NCBI RefSeq assembly: GCF_963576675.1 | Contig: NC_088913.1 | Span: 79,731,001-79,795,000, forward strand | Length of the DNA stretch: 64,000 nt | DNA from: Euphorbia lathyris | Taxonomy: Eukaryota > Streptophyta > Magnoliopsida > Malpighiales > Euphorbiaceae | Direction of reading: 5' to 3' | Shown: in pieces, positions 22,061 to 33,900 of the stretch | Numbering within the stretch: position 1 is the first letter of the stretch | Layout of the letters: each line of letters opens with the position of its first letter | Translations under genes and position numbers: made by a program | Notes under the pieces: model-generated | Told to the model about the DNA's origin: nothing | What the model saw: the letters and a program-made list of their open reading frames with translations, nothing else | The model's database searches: none

Positions 22061-23068
22061 TTGGTAGATCTCATTTCCCACATGAAGTTCTTATTCAAAT
22101 TCATTTTCTCTTTTTATGGAGTTTATCATTTCCAATATTCTATCATGACATGATAAATGGCTAGTAATAATATGTCACATTAAGAATTGCAATTTGGAAG
22201 ACAAAAAAGCTTTCACATGGTTTTCAGAAAGAAAAGAGTTTCACATGTGAGTAGATGTAGTAAATGAAAATTGGTAGTACAGTATGATTTTTTGAATACT
22301 TGAGTTGTATTGATAAGATTGAAAACAATACATGAGATGACACCTTTTAAATACCCAAACAAATCTGATAGAAAAAAAAAACACATAGTAATAATTAAAG
22401 AAATAATTGCCTTTTCCATTCTTTTAGGAAAATGCATATTTACTTCTCATCTATAAAGTAAGTACATAAAAAAAATATATATAAAAAATTAAGGTCATGT
22501 TTATCAATTAGCCGTTAACTGATAGCTGATTATATTAGCTGTTAACTGATTACCTTTTTGGTTAGCAGATTTAACTTGGCAGATTATGTAAATTTGTTTG
22601 GTAAAATTTAGCTGATTGATAATAGTTGTTTGTGTAAAATAACCAATAAGGATGTGGTAAAACATTTATTTGGAATTAAATAGTATTAATTAGGGATAAA
22701 AACGTCCATAAAAAGAGATGGAACAATAAGCTAATTGAAAAGGCTCATAAAATTAGCTTTTTCAAAATTAGTTTTTTAGATCCAATAAGTTCTTTCAAAT
22801 CTCTTTTCACCAAACACCACTATTAGAAGTTTGACTCGTCAAAACTTCTAAAGTGGCTCAAACCTCTAATTTTACTCCAAAAAACTTTTTACCAAACATG
22901 GTGTAAATAAAACTTTTATTTGATTATCACATCGAACATTTCAAACATTAATTATATCTAAAATATTTATTCCATTACACGTACAATAAAAATGTCAATA
23001 TTTAACGCATCCAGATAAAATTTCATCACAAAAAATTGACTAAAATAATTATTATATTATTAAAACAA
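22061..23068. other. AT-rich intergenic DNA
   Basis: No gene. Bases about 22495-22910 contain ttaactgatagctgattat-type text and caaacaccac/accaaacatgg words typical of decayed hAT-like MITEs, but I could not define the ends. Confidence 0.35.
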
Positions 23069-23580
23069 GGGTTAATTCCAAAAGAAATTTATGTGGTTAC
23101 ACTGTTTTGTAGATGAAAGACTATAATATATATATATTTAAATAAAACGAGAACTGTGTTTATCAACATTTACAAATCGATAACTTTTGGGTTGATATTG
23201 CCAAATTTGATTGTTAACGACCTCAAAATGAACATTTTCAAGAATTTAATGATATTTTAAGCAACTTTAATTCTTCAATTTTTTAGTTTTGGGGTCAATT
23301 ATGTGTTGTTTGTTGCGGAAAGAGAAAGTTAATACTTAAAGAGGGAAGCTCCAAAATGATGTTTTTGAAAAAAAAAAATGATTCCACAGTAAATCCGATA
23401 CTAAACAACTTTAATTCTTGAGAGTTTTCATTTTGAAATCGTTAACAGTCAAATTTAGCAAGGTCAACCTAAAAATCTTTGATTTGCAAATGTCAACAAG
23501 CAGTCCTCATTTTGACAAAAAAAAAATCGCAATACTCTATCTGCAAAACAGCGTAACCACATGGTTTTTTTAATTAACCT
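23069..23580. mobile_element. Long-TIR MITE (Mutator-like)
   Basis: Terminal inverted repeats of about 45 bases: gggttaatt...gtggttacactgttttgtagat at the left pairs with atctgcaaaacagcgtaaccacatgg...aattaacct at the right. The flanking 9 bases (ttaaaacaa and ttaaatata) match at 6 of 9 positions. The core shares words with the element at 43890-44372. Confidence 0.65.
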
Positions 23581-23808
23581 TTAAATATAAACAATTTGTT
23601 AAAATACACAAAACCGTTTCACTTTATCCATAAATTTGTTTGAAAGGTCTCATTCGATAAACTGTGAAATTAGGTTGTTCGAATTTTTTTATTAGATAGA
23701 GATAAAATTAATCTTGTTTGATAATGTTAGAAGTAAAAATGCATAATAATTTTGTATATTTAGAGTAAATCCACACTTTTCCAAAAATGAAGTCTAATAT
23801 AGATTTTA

Positions 23809-24321
23809 GGCTTAATACATCATTTGCCTCTTGAATTTGTTCAAAAATGTTGATTGACCCCTTAAACTTTCAAAGTGTCTCGATAGCTTACTCAACTTGT
23901 ATAAAATCTTTAGTTAGCCCCTGAACTTATGTAAAATGTAATCAATTAATCACTCAGTTGCAAAAACGTAAGTTAAATATGGAAGATGTATTGCACGTGT
24001 CTTTAAAAAAAGTAAAACGACCAAGGTAAGGGTATGCAGTTTTAATATTAGAGAAAATAAGTGTTATTGTTGAGCAAGTAAGAACTTGTTTTTTAATATA
24101 TTATATGAATTATGTAATAACATTTTAAGGTGCGTGCAACAAATCTTCCGCATACAACTTACTTTTTTGCAACCGACTGATTAATTGATTACATTTTACG
24201 CAAGTTCAATGTGCTAACTGAACATTTTATGCAAATTGAGGAGGTTATCGAGATACTTTAAAAGTTCAGGGGTCCAATAAGCTTTTCAAACAAATTCATG
24301 GGACAAATGATGACTTAACCC
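23809..24321. mobile_element. Long-TIR MITE with 9-bp target duplication (Mutator-like)
   Basis: Flanked by the exact 9-base repeat tagatttta (23800-23808 and 24322-24330). Ends are ggcttaatacatcatttg and the complement of gggttaagtcatcatttg, with imperfect inverted repeats of about 85 bases. Length 513. No transposase. Confidence 0.85.
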
Positions 24322-24911
24322 TAGATTTTACCATAGTTTACCAATACTTATAGTTTACCAATTTGCAAACAGAAGCATGTGGTTTAAAAGTTTGCAAATA
24401 AAAGTACGTGGTATACTTTTGTTTACAAAACAATGATTACAACCAACGATATTTGTATCTTAAAAAATTGTTCCTGCATATCGACTAAACACAACCCTCT
24501 AAAGTACAACTCCCTAAATCGAACTAACAAATCATATGATGGACATTTTACGTTTTTTACTAATTTAACAGTTTATAAACTAAATTAATATTTAAATTCA
24601 TTTTACACCGTTGAAATTTGATTATAGGTCTATATTTTGTTAATATATAAAATGTAATTTTAAAAAATTAAAAAATATTCTTATTGTTGTCAGAACTAAT
24701 TTTAAATATTTTATTTTACAAACAGACAAACTAGAAGCAATTTTTTTTTAACTTTACCCTAAATAATATTTTAAGGAAAGGGACGATGTAAACATTTATA
24801 TGAGGCCTCACTTTCATCTCTTTTATTAATTTTCACATTTATTACAAATCCTTACAAGGTTGGTGACTGCTGCTAACATATTTTTCCTTCATTTATTCAA
24901 CTATTAAATAC

Positions 24912-25346
24912 CCCTTCAAAAAAAAAAAAAAAAAAGCCTAATACACTAATAACCTCCTGAACTTGTCCAAATATTGCAACTTCTCCCCTCAATTTTCAAT
25001 TATAACAACTTACCTCTTAAACTTGTCCAATTGTAAAACATAACTCCAAATTGGGAATTTTTTTACCCCGTATTTGAAGCAACCGTAAAAAAGTTTTCCC
25101 AGATTCGTATCACGCCAAAGATATGATTATCATACTTCACAGGCGTTGCAGATTTTGTATTTCACGTGTTTCTTCAATTGCAGCCCATATCAACAATTTG
25201 GGGTTATGTTTTACAATTGGACAAGTTTAAGGGGTAAGTTATTACAATTGGACAAGTTTGAGGGGTAAGTTGTTACAATTGAAAGTTGGAAGGGGCAACA
25301 TTTGGACAAGTTCAGAAGGTTATTTGTGTATTAGGCCAAAAAAAAA
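24912..25346. mobile_element. Foldback element flanked by poly-A tracts
   Basis: The core 24936-25337 starts gcctaatacactaataacct and ends with the complement (ggttatttgtgtattaggc), with inverted repeats of about 90 bases. A-tracts of 19 and 9 bases lie directly outside. Outside these, aactattaaatac occurs on both sides (about 24899-24911 and 25347-25359). The short unit ttacaattggacaagttt is repeated in the right arm. Confidence 0.7.
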
Positions 25347-25676
25347 AACTATTAAATACTGTAGTGCCGTGTACACTTTTTTTTTTTTGTAAAAAGTTAT
25401 CAATTAATAAAACAAAAAAAATCAATATTATAAAAAATTAAATAAAAATAGTTTTTATTTTTATTTTTTAAACGACGATTTAACATATTTTAAACCTTAA
25501 CGTATGAAATATTGTAAATTTAGTATTTAACCGTCACTTCAAATCTTTTAAATATTAATCATATCTAAAATATTTAGTAAATTACTAATAAAATTACAAA
25601 AAAAATCGGTTTAAATACTAAAAACTAAATCTGCTACATATAAATTAATCACAATTTTTTTCGTTAAAATGTCTAA

Positions 25677-25807
25677 TTTTTTTTTTTTAAACAAAAGTAA
25701 ACTTTATTAGCTGAATTCAGCCGGAAGAATAGTAACAAGAAATGGGGGGTTCTCAAACCACTCCATACGAACAGACTCGGAATTCACTGCTCGAGCAAGG
25801 CTATGAT
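25677..25807 (-). mobile_element. 3' end of an L1-type LINE
   Basis: On the minus strand an open end reads ARAVNSESVRMEWFENPPF...AEFS, the C-terminal end of a plant L1 ORF2 with RNase H, followed by an A-rich tail. The fragment is bounded by an 11-base target duplication aaaatgtctaa (25666-25676 and 25808-25818). Confidence 0.8.
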
Positions 25808-25984
25808 AAAATGTCTAAAATATTTTTTGTGTTATTAATATAGTTACAAAAAAGCAATAAAAATGTAAGAAACTGCTTCAATTTATCGACAAACTTGTTT
25901 GGAAGGTCCGATGTGACAGTTAAATAACAAGCAACCAAGTCTTTTTAAATTTTCGATAGAGCATGACTAAAATTGATCTTACTT

Positions 25985-26175
25985 TAGAAATATTATGGTT
26001 AAATTTGCATCATTTCATACGTTAGAGCTAAATCTGCACTTCCTTTAAGATGTTAGGGTTAAATTTAATCTTATCAAGTTACGGGATAAGATTAAATTTA
26101 ACCCTAACATCTTAAGGGAAGCGCAAATTTAGGCTTAACATATAAAATCCTGCAAATTTTGCCATAACGTTTCCA
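25985..26175. repeat. Long hairpin with 31-bp perfect arms
   Basis: Bases 26045-26075 and 26085-26115 are exact reverse complements (ttaagatgttagggttaaat and onward) around a 9-base loop, aagttacgg. Imperfect pairing continues outward to about 25985 and 26175. It looks like the centre of a palindromic MITE. Confidence 0.8.
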
Positions 26176-26179
26176 AACA

Positions 26180-27205
26180 AGATTAATTTAAACCTTATGT
26201 TATCGAAAATTAGAAAAAATTGTTTTTGACTGGCATTTAATGGGGTGTTTGTTTACCTACTTTTCAGCTCATGTTTGCCTCTTCATTTTAAAAGCCAGAG
26301 TTTTTGGTGTTTGGTTAGATACTTCTTGTTTGCCTTTTACAGCTGAAAAGTAGTTTTTTTTACAAAACCAAAGAATCCATACTTTTTAGAAAAACAACTT
26401 TTTTAGACAACCAGCAAACAACAAGTAGCCAAATAGACTATAACTGTCACTTCAGAACTTCCAAATATCAATCATATCTAAGTTATTAGTATATTACTAA
26501 CAAAATTATAAAAAATCGGCTAAAATGCTAAAAACTAATATACTAAGTATAAGTTAATTACAATTTTTTTTTTTGTCAAGCTGTCTAAATTTTTTTTATG
26601 TTATTAATATAGTTTCAGAAAAACAACCAAAAATATACAAAACCATTTCAACTTATCGATAAAATTATTTGAAAGATCCAATGTGATAATTAAATAACAG
26701 TTAAATCAGTTTTTCCAGATTTTTAATAATCCGATTAAAATTGATCTTACTTGAAAACATTATTTCACACGTTAAAATGAAATATCGTCCTTATCCTAAA
26801 AAAAGTCACTCTTATAATTAATATTTTGAAATAAATAATAAAGATGAATCATTTATTCTTTGTTGTTGTGTCTCCACTATTTATTTAGTGACTTTGTACC
26901 GCTGTACTTTCTACACAGCTTTAACACACCTTTTAAAGCCGACCTTAAATAGTACTAGTTTAACTCAAATATGATTTATATAGAAAAACGTCCAATACAT
27001 TTTGGTCCGATAAAAAGTTTTTTAAGGTAAAATTAGAGGTTATTTAAAAAAAAAAAAAAGTAAAATTAGAGATTGGAGTTATTTTAGAGATTTTGAATAG
27101 TCCACTCTCTAATAGTTGTATTTGGTGAAGAGAGGTTTGAAAGAGTTTATTGAGTCTAAAAAGATAATTTTAAAAGATCTGGTTTTATGAGTTTTTTCAA
27201 TTAGC
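26180..27205. other. AT-rich intergenic DNA with MITE relics
   Basis: No gene. Bases 26240-26440 contain gtgtttgtttacc/gtgtttggttag words and partial inverted repeats around cttttcagctc and agctgaaaag, suggesting a decayed hAT-like MITE without definable ends. Confidence 0.35.
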
Positions 27206-27215
27206 ATATTGCTTC

Positions 27216-27703
27216 GGGTTAAATGCATCATTTGTCATTGAACTTACATGGTTGTCTCAAAATAGTTACTCAATTTTAATTTGTCTCGATAAAATCACTC
27301 AGCTTTGAGTTTTGTTTCAATTAGGTCAATCCGTCGATTTTAATGGTTAAAACGCATCGAAATAATGACATGGTTGACACGTCAACATGAGTTAACTCAA
27401 ATATCTGACTGAAGCGAAATGTGACAGCCACATGTCGGGTATTTTTATGAAAAAACTTAAATTTGAGTTTTTTTTATAAAAATAATCGACACGTGATAGT
27501 CAGGTGGCACATATGTGGATGTCATGTGTCATTTCGGTTAGAAATATGAGTTGTCTCATATTAACGTATCACTTATGTCATCATTCTGAATCACTGAGAT
27601 CGTCATAGTGACCTAATTGAGTGATTTTATTGAGACAAATTGAAGTTGAGTGACCATTTTGAGATAACCATGTAAGTTCAATGACCAATGGTCCATTTAA
27701 TCC
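27216..27703. mobile_element. Long-TIR MITE (Mutator-like)
   Basis: Left end gggttaaatgcatcatttg and right end complement ggattaaatggaccattgg extend into inverted repeats of about 90 bases (cattgaacttacatgg is shared exactly). Flanks repeat atattgct (27206-27213 and 27704-27711). Confidence 0.8.
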
Positions 27704-28229
27704 ATATTGCTCTATCTCTTTTGAATGATATTTTTACCCATAATTACTACTGTTTAAACCAAAATACAGATTTTATGTCCTTATTTGTCATTGCCAAACA
27801 GATTTGTTATGGCACAATGTCAATTTTAGGACTAATATATATGTTGTAACAAAATTTTAACTGTCTCTATCAACTTTTAAAATTTCTAAATAACCTCTTA
27901 TTATTGTTTAATTATATTCTATAATCTCCTATTTCTCAATATAATTTGTTGGATGCAAAAAAAATATAAGACATACTTTGTCACGTGTCAAAGTGCTCGT
28001 CATATATAAAAAATACCAAGTAGACAAATAATAAAAAACTTTTGAAAGTTTACGAGGCAGTTAAAATTTTGGGGTTACTGAATACATTTGGTCAAGAATG
28101 AGATTATTGAATGTCATTGGACAAACATAGGAGGTTATTGAATGTAACGGAATAAAAATAAGGGCTATTTTAAACTTTTGAAAGTTGAGAGTGAGTTGAA
28201 GTTTTGAGCGAAGTACATACTAAATTTTG

Positions 28230-28830
28230 TGGTAAGATAATGAGAAAATGTGCAAAAAATACCCTTAACGTTTATAGCCGTAAACAATTTTACCACTAAT
28301 GTCTAAAATGATGCAATATTACTACTAACGCTAGCAAACCAAGAGCAATTTTACCCCTAACATTGACAAGTGGGTCGATTTCAGAAATTGTTATAAAACA
28401 CATATTTTACTCCTTATTATGCATCAATTGTATATGAGGCGGTTCTAAAAAAAATAATATTTTTTATGATTTAATAATAGAATTGAAGATTAATTTGTAT
28501 AAATTCGGTGAAGTATTTAATTTTTTTTGTCCAACTCGTACAAAAGAGAGTATATTTTTAAATTTTTATGTATAAAAAAAATCACGTCTAATCATATGTT
28601 TGTGATATGTTACTAACGGGTGATAAAAAGATGCATATGTGAAGCGTAGATGGCAAGATTCATGACCGAGAAGATAGTTTGATAAATTATTTTTTAAATT
28701 TACCAATTTGTCAACGTTAGAGACAAAATTGCTTTTGACTTCCAATGTTGAGGATAAAATTACACAAATTTAGACGTTAAGGGTAAATTTGCTATTGGTT
28801 GTAAATGTAAGGATTATTTATTTTTTTACC
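28230..28830. mobile_element. Diverged copy of the long-TIR MITE seen at 37388-37975
   Basis: Shares the terminal text (gcaaaaaatacccttaacg; acgttaagggtaaatttgct) and the internal words aaattcggtgaagtatttaa and gtccaactcgtacaaaa with the better-preserved copies. The outermost ends are decayed. Confidence 0.7.
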
Positions 28831-28834
28831 ATTT

Positions 28835-29100
28835 TTTTTAAAGAAAAGAAAAAATTTATTGATCAATTCACAAAATTGATACAAGAAAGGAAGGGGTAAA
28901 GCAATTCAATCTATGTAATCCGACATAGAATCAGCCGCTCTAACTAAAGTATGAGCTATTAGATTCGTAGATATCTTGACAAATCGAACACAACATTTAT
29001 GAATTTTCTTTATAAGCTGAAGATCTACTAGTATACGAATAAGCTGAAGATCACCCATTTTTTGGCAGTTCCAACTTAGAGTATTCATTTATTTCGATGA
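28835..29100 (-). mobile_element. Deleted L1-type LINE: ORF2 start fused to ORF2 end
   Basis: On the minus strand the reading frame at 29088-28906 begins MNTLSWNCQKMG, which resembles the first residues of plant L1 ORF2 (endonuclease). It then passes directly into KKIHKCCVRFVKISTNLIAH and LVRAADSMSDY, which resembles the C-terminal RNase H end. The word gatcttcagctta occurs on both sides of the fusion. An A-rich tail follows toward 28835. Almost all of ORF2 is absent. Confidence 0.5.
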
Positions 29101-30720
29101 CTACCAACTTGTTAAACGCGAGATATTTTTAATTTTGTCTTTATTAATATTATGATCATTCAATTTTAAAATCTAATATGAAAATTATTTGATTTTGCTA
29201 ATTACTAAAGATCACTCAAACCTTCACCGCTCTAAATAACATGGAAGCCTTATTTCTAAAATAATTAATTTAATTTTATACTGAAAGAGGAAGAAATGGA
29301 GGTGATAATTATCTAGAGAAATTTATATACAAATTTATTTTTTAAAAATTATTTACAGTTACTATGTTAAAAGTAAATTATTAATTTTAATATATTTTAA
29401 AAATTAAAATTTATAAATTAGAGATATAAAATATATTTTTTAAAATTTATGATTTATAAATTAACATCTAAATTTTTTAAATTATATATAAAACTATATT
29501 TTATTTGTGATATAAAAAAATAACAACATATTTATAATTACTTTTAATATAATTTAATTATAATTTGATATCTAATCATGATTTTTATGTAACATACAAA
29601 TTTAGTGAATCAATATTTTATTAAATAAGTAACACGTCCTTTAAGAAAACAAGTAACATGTTTTTTTTAACAAATTACAAATACAAATCTTATTATTTTA
29701 TCAATAAATGAGTGTTTTTATATTGCAAAAGGAGGGATGAGGTCACCATCTTTAGAAAACCAATGATCTTTAGGTCAATAGTTTGATGGTTTATATTGAA
29801 GAATTTGGTAAATATATAATAAAAATTAAGAAATTAAAATTAAAAATACATATTATATTATTTTAAAAGTTATTGGTATTTTTGTCCAAGAATATTTTTT
29901 TTTTTTGAAGTATTGTCTAAAAATATTTAATATCATCTTTCATGGTAAAGCGCAACAATTAATTTTCTTAAAAGTTACAAACTGAAACTTTTACTTAAAG
30001 CAGTTTTCTTAGCTTATCAAACCCCGTTTTTAATTGGAAAAATTGGAAGAACTTCTTTTAGAATCTAGAAAAAGCTTTAATTAAGGATCCATTTAAAAAC
30101 TGTCAGCAGATTATTGTTTCTTTTAGATGATTTGACTAACTGATTTGACTAGCTATTTATGTAAACATGTTAGAGCTACTTTGGTATTGTTTAATAAAAT
30201 CTGTTGTGGAGGAAAGTGTTGTGAGAAAAAACCGATAAATATTTAATAAATATAAAATAAAAATATATATTAGGTTATACTAAAAATTATTACTATTTTT
30301 ATCTCGTACAGTACATTTAAGTCTCTCAAAAGTTACAAACGATAACTTTTGCTCAAAGTAGTTTTCTCACTTCTTAAAGAATCAGTTTTCCATTTACCAA
30401 ACGTTGTCTTTAGTTGGGAAAGCAGGAAAAAACTATTTTTAGGGTCTGAAAAAAAAACTTTAATTAGGAGACGGTCCATCTAAAAGATGTTTGATGAGTC
30501 TCTGTCCGACAAAAAAACAAAAATCTTTTTAAATATCACAATTAATAATAGAGGTAGTATTATTTTATTTGTTTAATTATTTGGATGGAATTTTATTTGT
30601 TTATTTTGGAAAGAAGATTGATTTGGGCCCTATAATATTAAATTTTGAAAAAAGTAGAGTGTTCATTTCTTTTGTGTTGAAGGAAGTATTCCTCCATTTT
30701 TGTGTATGAAGTTAGCCATG
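29100..30720. other. AT-rich intergenic DNA upstream of the GDSL gene
   Basis: No gene. The blocks about 29790-30110 and 30180-30480 are diverged copies of one sequence (both contain ttacaaac...aacttttgct/act-aaagcagttttct and aaaaactttaattagga-like text), suggesting an old duplication or paired MITE relics. Confidence 0.4.
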
Positions 30721-30800
30721 GATGGTGCAATTGCAATAAATAAGCATTTATGTAAATTGAAACTTTCCATTTTTGAGCTTCACTCCAACAAATCCGCTCC

Positions 30801-30807
30801 TATATAA
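30801..30807 (+). promoter_or_regulatory. TATA box of the GDSL esterase gene
   Basis: TATATAA followed by a purine-rich gaggga stretch, 161 bases upstream of the start codon. This leaves a 5' leader of about 130 bases if transcription begins about 30 bases downstream. Confidence 0.65.
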
Positions 30808-30967
30808 GAGGGAGGGGGCGAATCAATCAATCAGGTTGCGGTTGCAGGTGGTTGGAAGTTGGGGCAGTAAAAGCGATTGCCTCGGTTCATACGCAGAGAT
30901 TGATTTTGTAGGTGTGAAAGAGGCGCAAAGGGAAAAATCAAAATCAAAGAAAGATTCGTCTTCGAAA

Positions 30968-33900
30968 ATGGTGGGACCTTCCAGGCCACAGTTTGTTCTC
31001 TTTGGATCCTCCATTGTCCAACTCAGCTTCAGCCATGGCGGTTGGGGTTCAATTCTCTCTGATATCTATGCTCGCAAAGTATTCATCTAGATTTTTTCAT
31101 GTCTTTGTCACGCTTTTATTCAATTTTTAGGTTTTAATGTTTTATGGTGATAGAGATCTTTTTTCTTTTTTCTTTTATTACTGATACATTTTACAATATT
31201 GATCTTGTGTTTGTTCATATTGTAATGTTATTTTGGGTTGTTATTGATCTCAGGCAGATATATTACTGAGAGGCTATTATGGTTGGAATTCAAGGCGTGC
31301 TGTTCAAGTTCTGGATCAGATTTTCCCTAAGGTATTTGAGTTCTGTTAATAAATGCAATTTACTTTAGGTTTTTTAATTTGGTTGCTTTCACGCCTCAGG
31401 CTCAAAAGGCCCTAGGCTCGAGGCATGTGGGCTCTGTTCTTGCGGCGCGCTACTGAGTGTGCCATTTTTAGTGTAGCCTCTTGATGGAGGCACACCTAGG
31501 TGCAAATTAGAAGCTACACTGTTTTTCAGGGTTCCAAATTAAAAGTAGGATGTTTTAATCTCAATCTTTTTCTATCTATATGATCTATGGCTGAAATTAA
31601 ATTAGAATAAAAAGAAATAAATGAAAAAGGAAAGAAAAGTTTAGAACTATAGGAATGAAGCAACGAACAACACAAAAACGCTGCTCCATTTTGAAGAGTT
31701 TAAAAATATGGCAAATGGAGACTTTGGTGTTTGTGAAAAGTAGTTATTAGACTATTAGTTGATTAACCTAGGATTTGGTTGAACTTTAGTCTTTAGATTT
31801 ACAATGTTTATTATGAATTATGATTTAGAATGTTTATTATGAGTTATGATTATGGAAGACTTAGTAGTTAATTTGGAATTTATTTCATGCATTTTATGAT
31901 TAAGATGATGGATAATAGGATAAAATTTAGTATTTGACTATTTGTTGCAATTTAGGAATGTTAATAGTTGTTACACATGATTTTTCTTTACTGCGCCTTG
32001 TGTCTCTTAGGCGTGTGCTTGAGCTTTAGTCTTTAGATTTACAATGTTTATTATGAATTATGATTTAGAATGTTTATTATGAGTTATGATTATGGAAGAC
32101 TTAGTAGTTAATTTGGAATTTATTTCATGCATTTTATGATTAAGATGATGGATAATAGGATAAAATTTAGTATTTGACTATTTGTTGCAATTTAGGAATG
32201 TTAATAGTTGTTACATATGATTTTTCTTTACTGCGCCTTGTGTCTCTTAGGCGTGTGCTTGAGCCTTGCGCCTTTAATAACTATTGGTGGTTTAATTTGG
32301 TTACTTTCTTGTACTCATGTTAATCATTGTTTAAGTTTTCCCTTTTGAAAGCTCTATCATCTAGGAAAGTTAAAAAGACTTCACAGGTTTCATTGTCTCC
32401 ATTTTTTACCTGTGTGTTCTGTTATATGTCTGTCTAGAACGTGAAATTTTTTGTTCTTGATTACATGTGAAAGTGGAATAAAGCAGAGCCAAAGGCATGT
32501 TTTATTTTTGCATTGTTGGGACTATAGAGAAGTGAAATGTCATAGAACAAGTATTCAAACGGTCAAGAAGTGATATTATGTATTGATTCTTCATATGGGG
32601 TTCTAGAACTTGTGAATTATATTCATGGCAGAAACAGTTGCAGGAAAGTTGTACCCTTTTTGTGGTTACTTCTCGGCTCGAATACAAATTAAATTTGATG
32701 ATGAAAAGTAAACCAAAAGTACATTCATGATCCTAGAGCTGAGGCTTTTCGTTTTGTTTGCTCTTTGAGGGTTATCATGTCTTTAATTCTTTCCAAATCT
32801 GAAAAAGTTAGCTTCACAAATCCTTCACAAGTTCTAGCATCCACTCAAAATTCATTTCGAATTGGAAAATCCTAAGGAACAGTTCTAAGATTGGAGAAAA
32901 CTCTGTAATATCAAGAAAATTGAGTCACATGTTTGCTTGTTTTAGTTTCTTTGCTGGTTTTCCACTTTTCCTGGACACAAAGTTGCAGAGCCGTTGGCCG
33001 TTGAATTTCTTCGAAGATTATTGTTTTCATTTTCATTAATTTTATGTTAAGAGTTCTGTTTTTTTTTTTTTTGGTGGGATAGGATGCTACCACACAACCA
33101 GACTTAGTCATAGTGTATTTTGGTGGTAATGATTCAATGGGACCTCACTCATCCGGATTAGGTCCTCATGTTCCGCTTCCGGAGTATATCGAGAACATGA
33201 GAAAGATTGTGACACATGTTAAGGTACTTTCTTAATTTTAAATAATACAATGAAACTGCTTTGAGAGAGAAATGCTAAGGATATATTAGTTTTTCTTGCA
33301 AAGCTTCTTCATTCCAATTTTTGATGCAAATGTTGCCTGGTGAAATATGCGAAACTGATTTCCCTGATGAAATTTTCATTATTTGCTTGTGTCTATTTCA
33401 ATGGAGTGATTTACATAAACTTACCTCAAGTAAAATGAAATTATAGCTCTATTAAGTGTAAATACCACAGGTTTCCTTTTTTATTAATTTCCTATATATT
33501 TGTTTTTTTCACCAAAAAAAAAAAGGGACTCTGTGTTATTTGTTCCATCTGTGCTCTCTCATTTGACCTTATATGAATTTCACTAAGAAGGATTTCGTTT
33601 TATGTTTTTTCGGACATGACTTTTAAATCAGAGCCTTTCAAAGAAAACCCGAATCATTGTCCTAAGCTGCCCACCAGTCGATGAGAAGAAGATTCGATTA
33701 AACAAAAGGTGCTCTTATATATTTCCAGGTCTTGCATTAACTACTGCCCGTTGCAAAGTTCACATTTCTGAATGTTTACTTCTTATAAATCAGTGCAATT
33801 CTTAGTGAGCTGGTGCGAACAAATGAGTTGTGCCAAAAGTATTCAGAAGCTTGTATTAAACTATGCCAAGAATTGGGTGTGAAGGTTGTTGATCTTTTCC

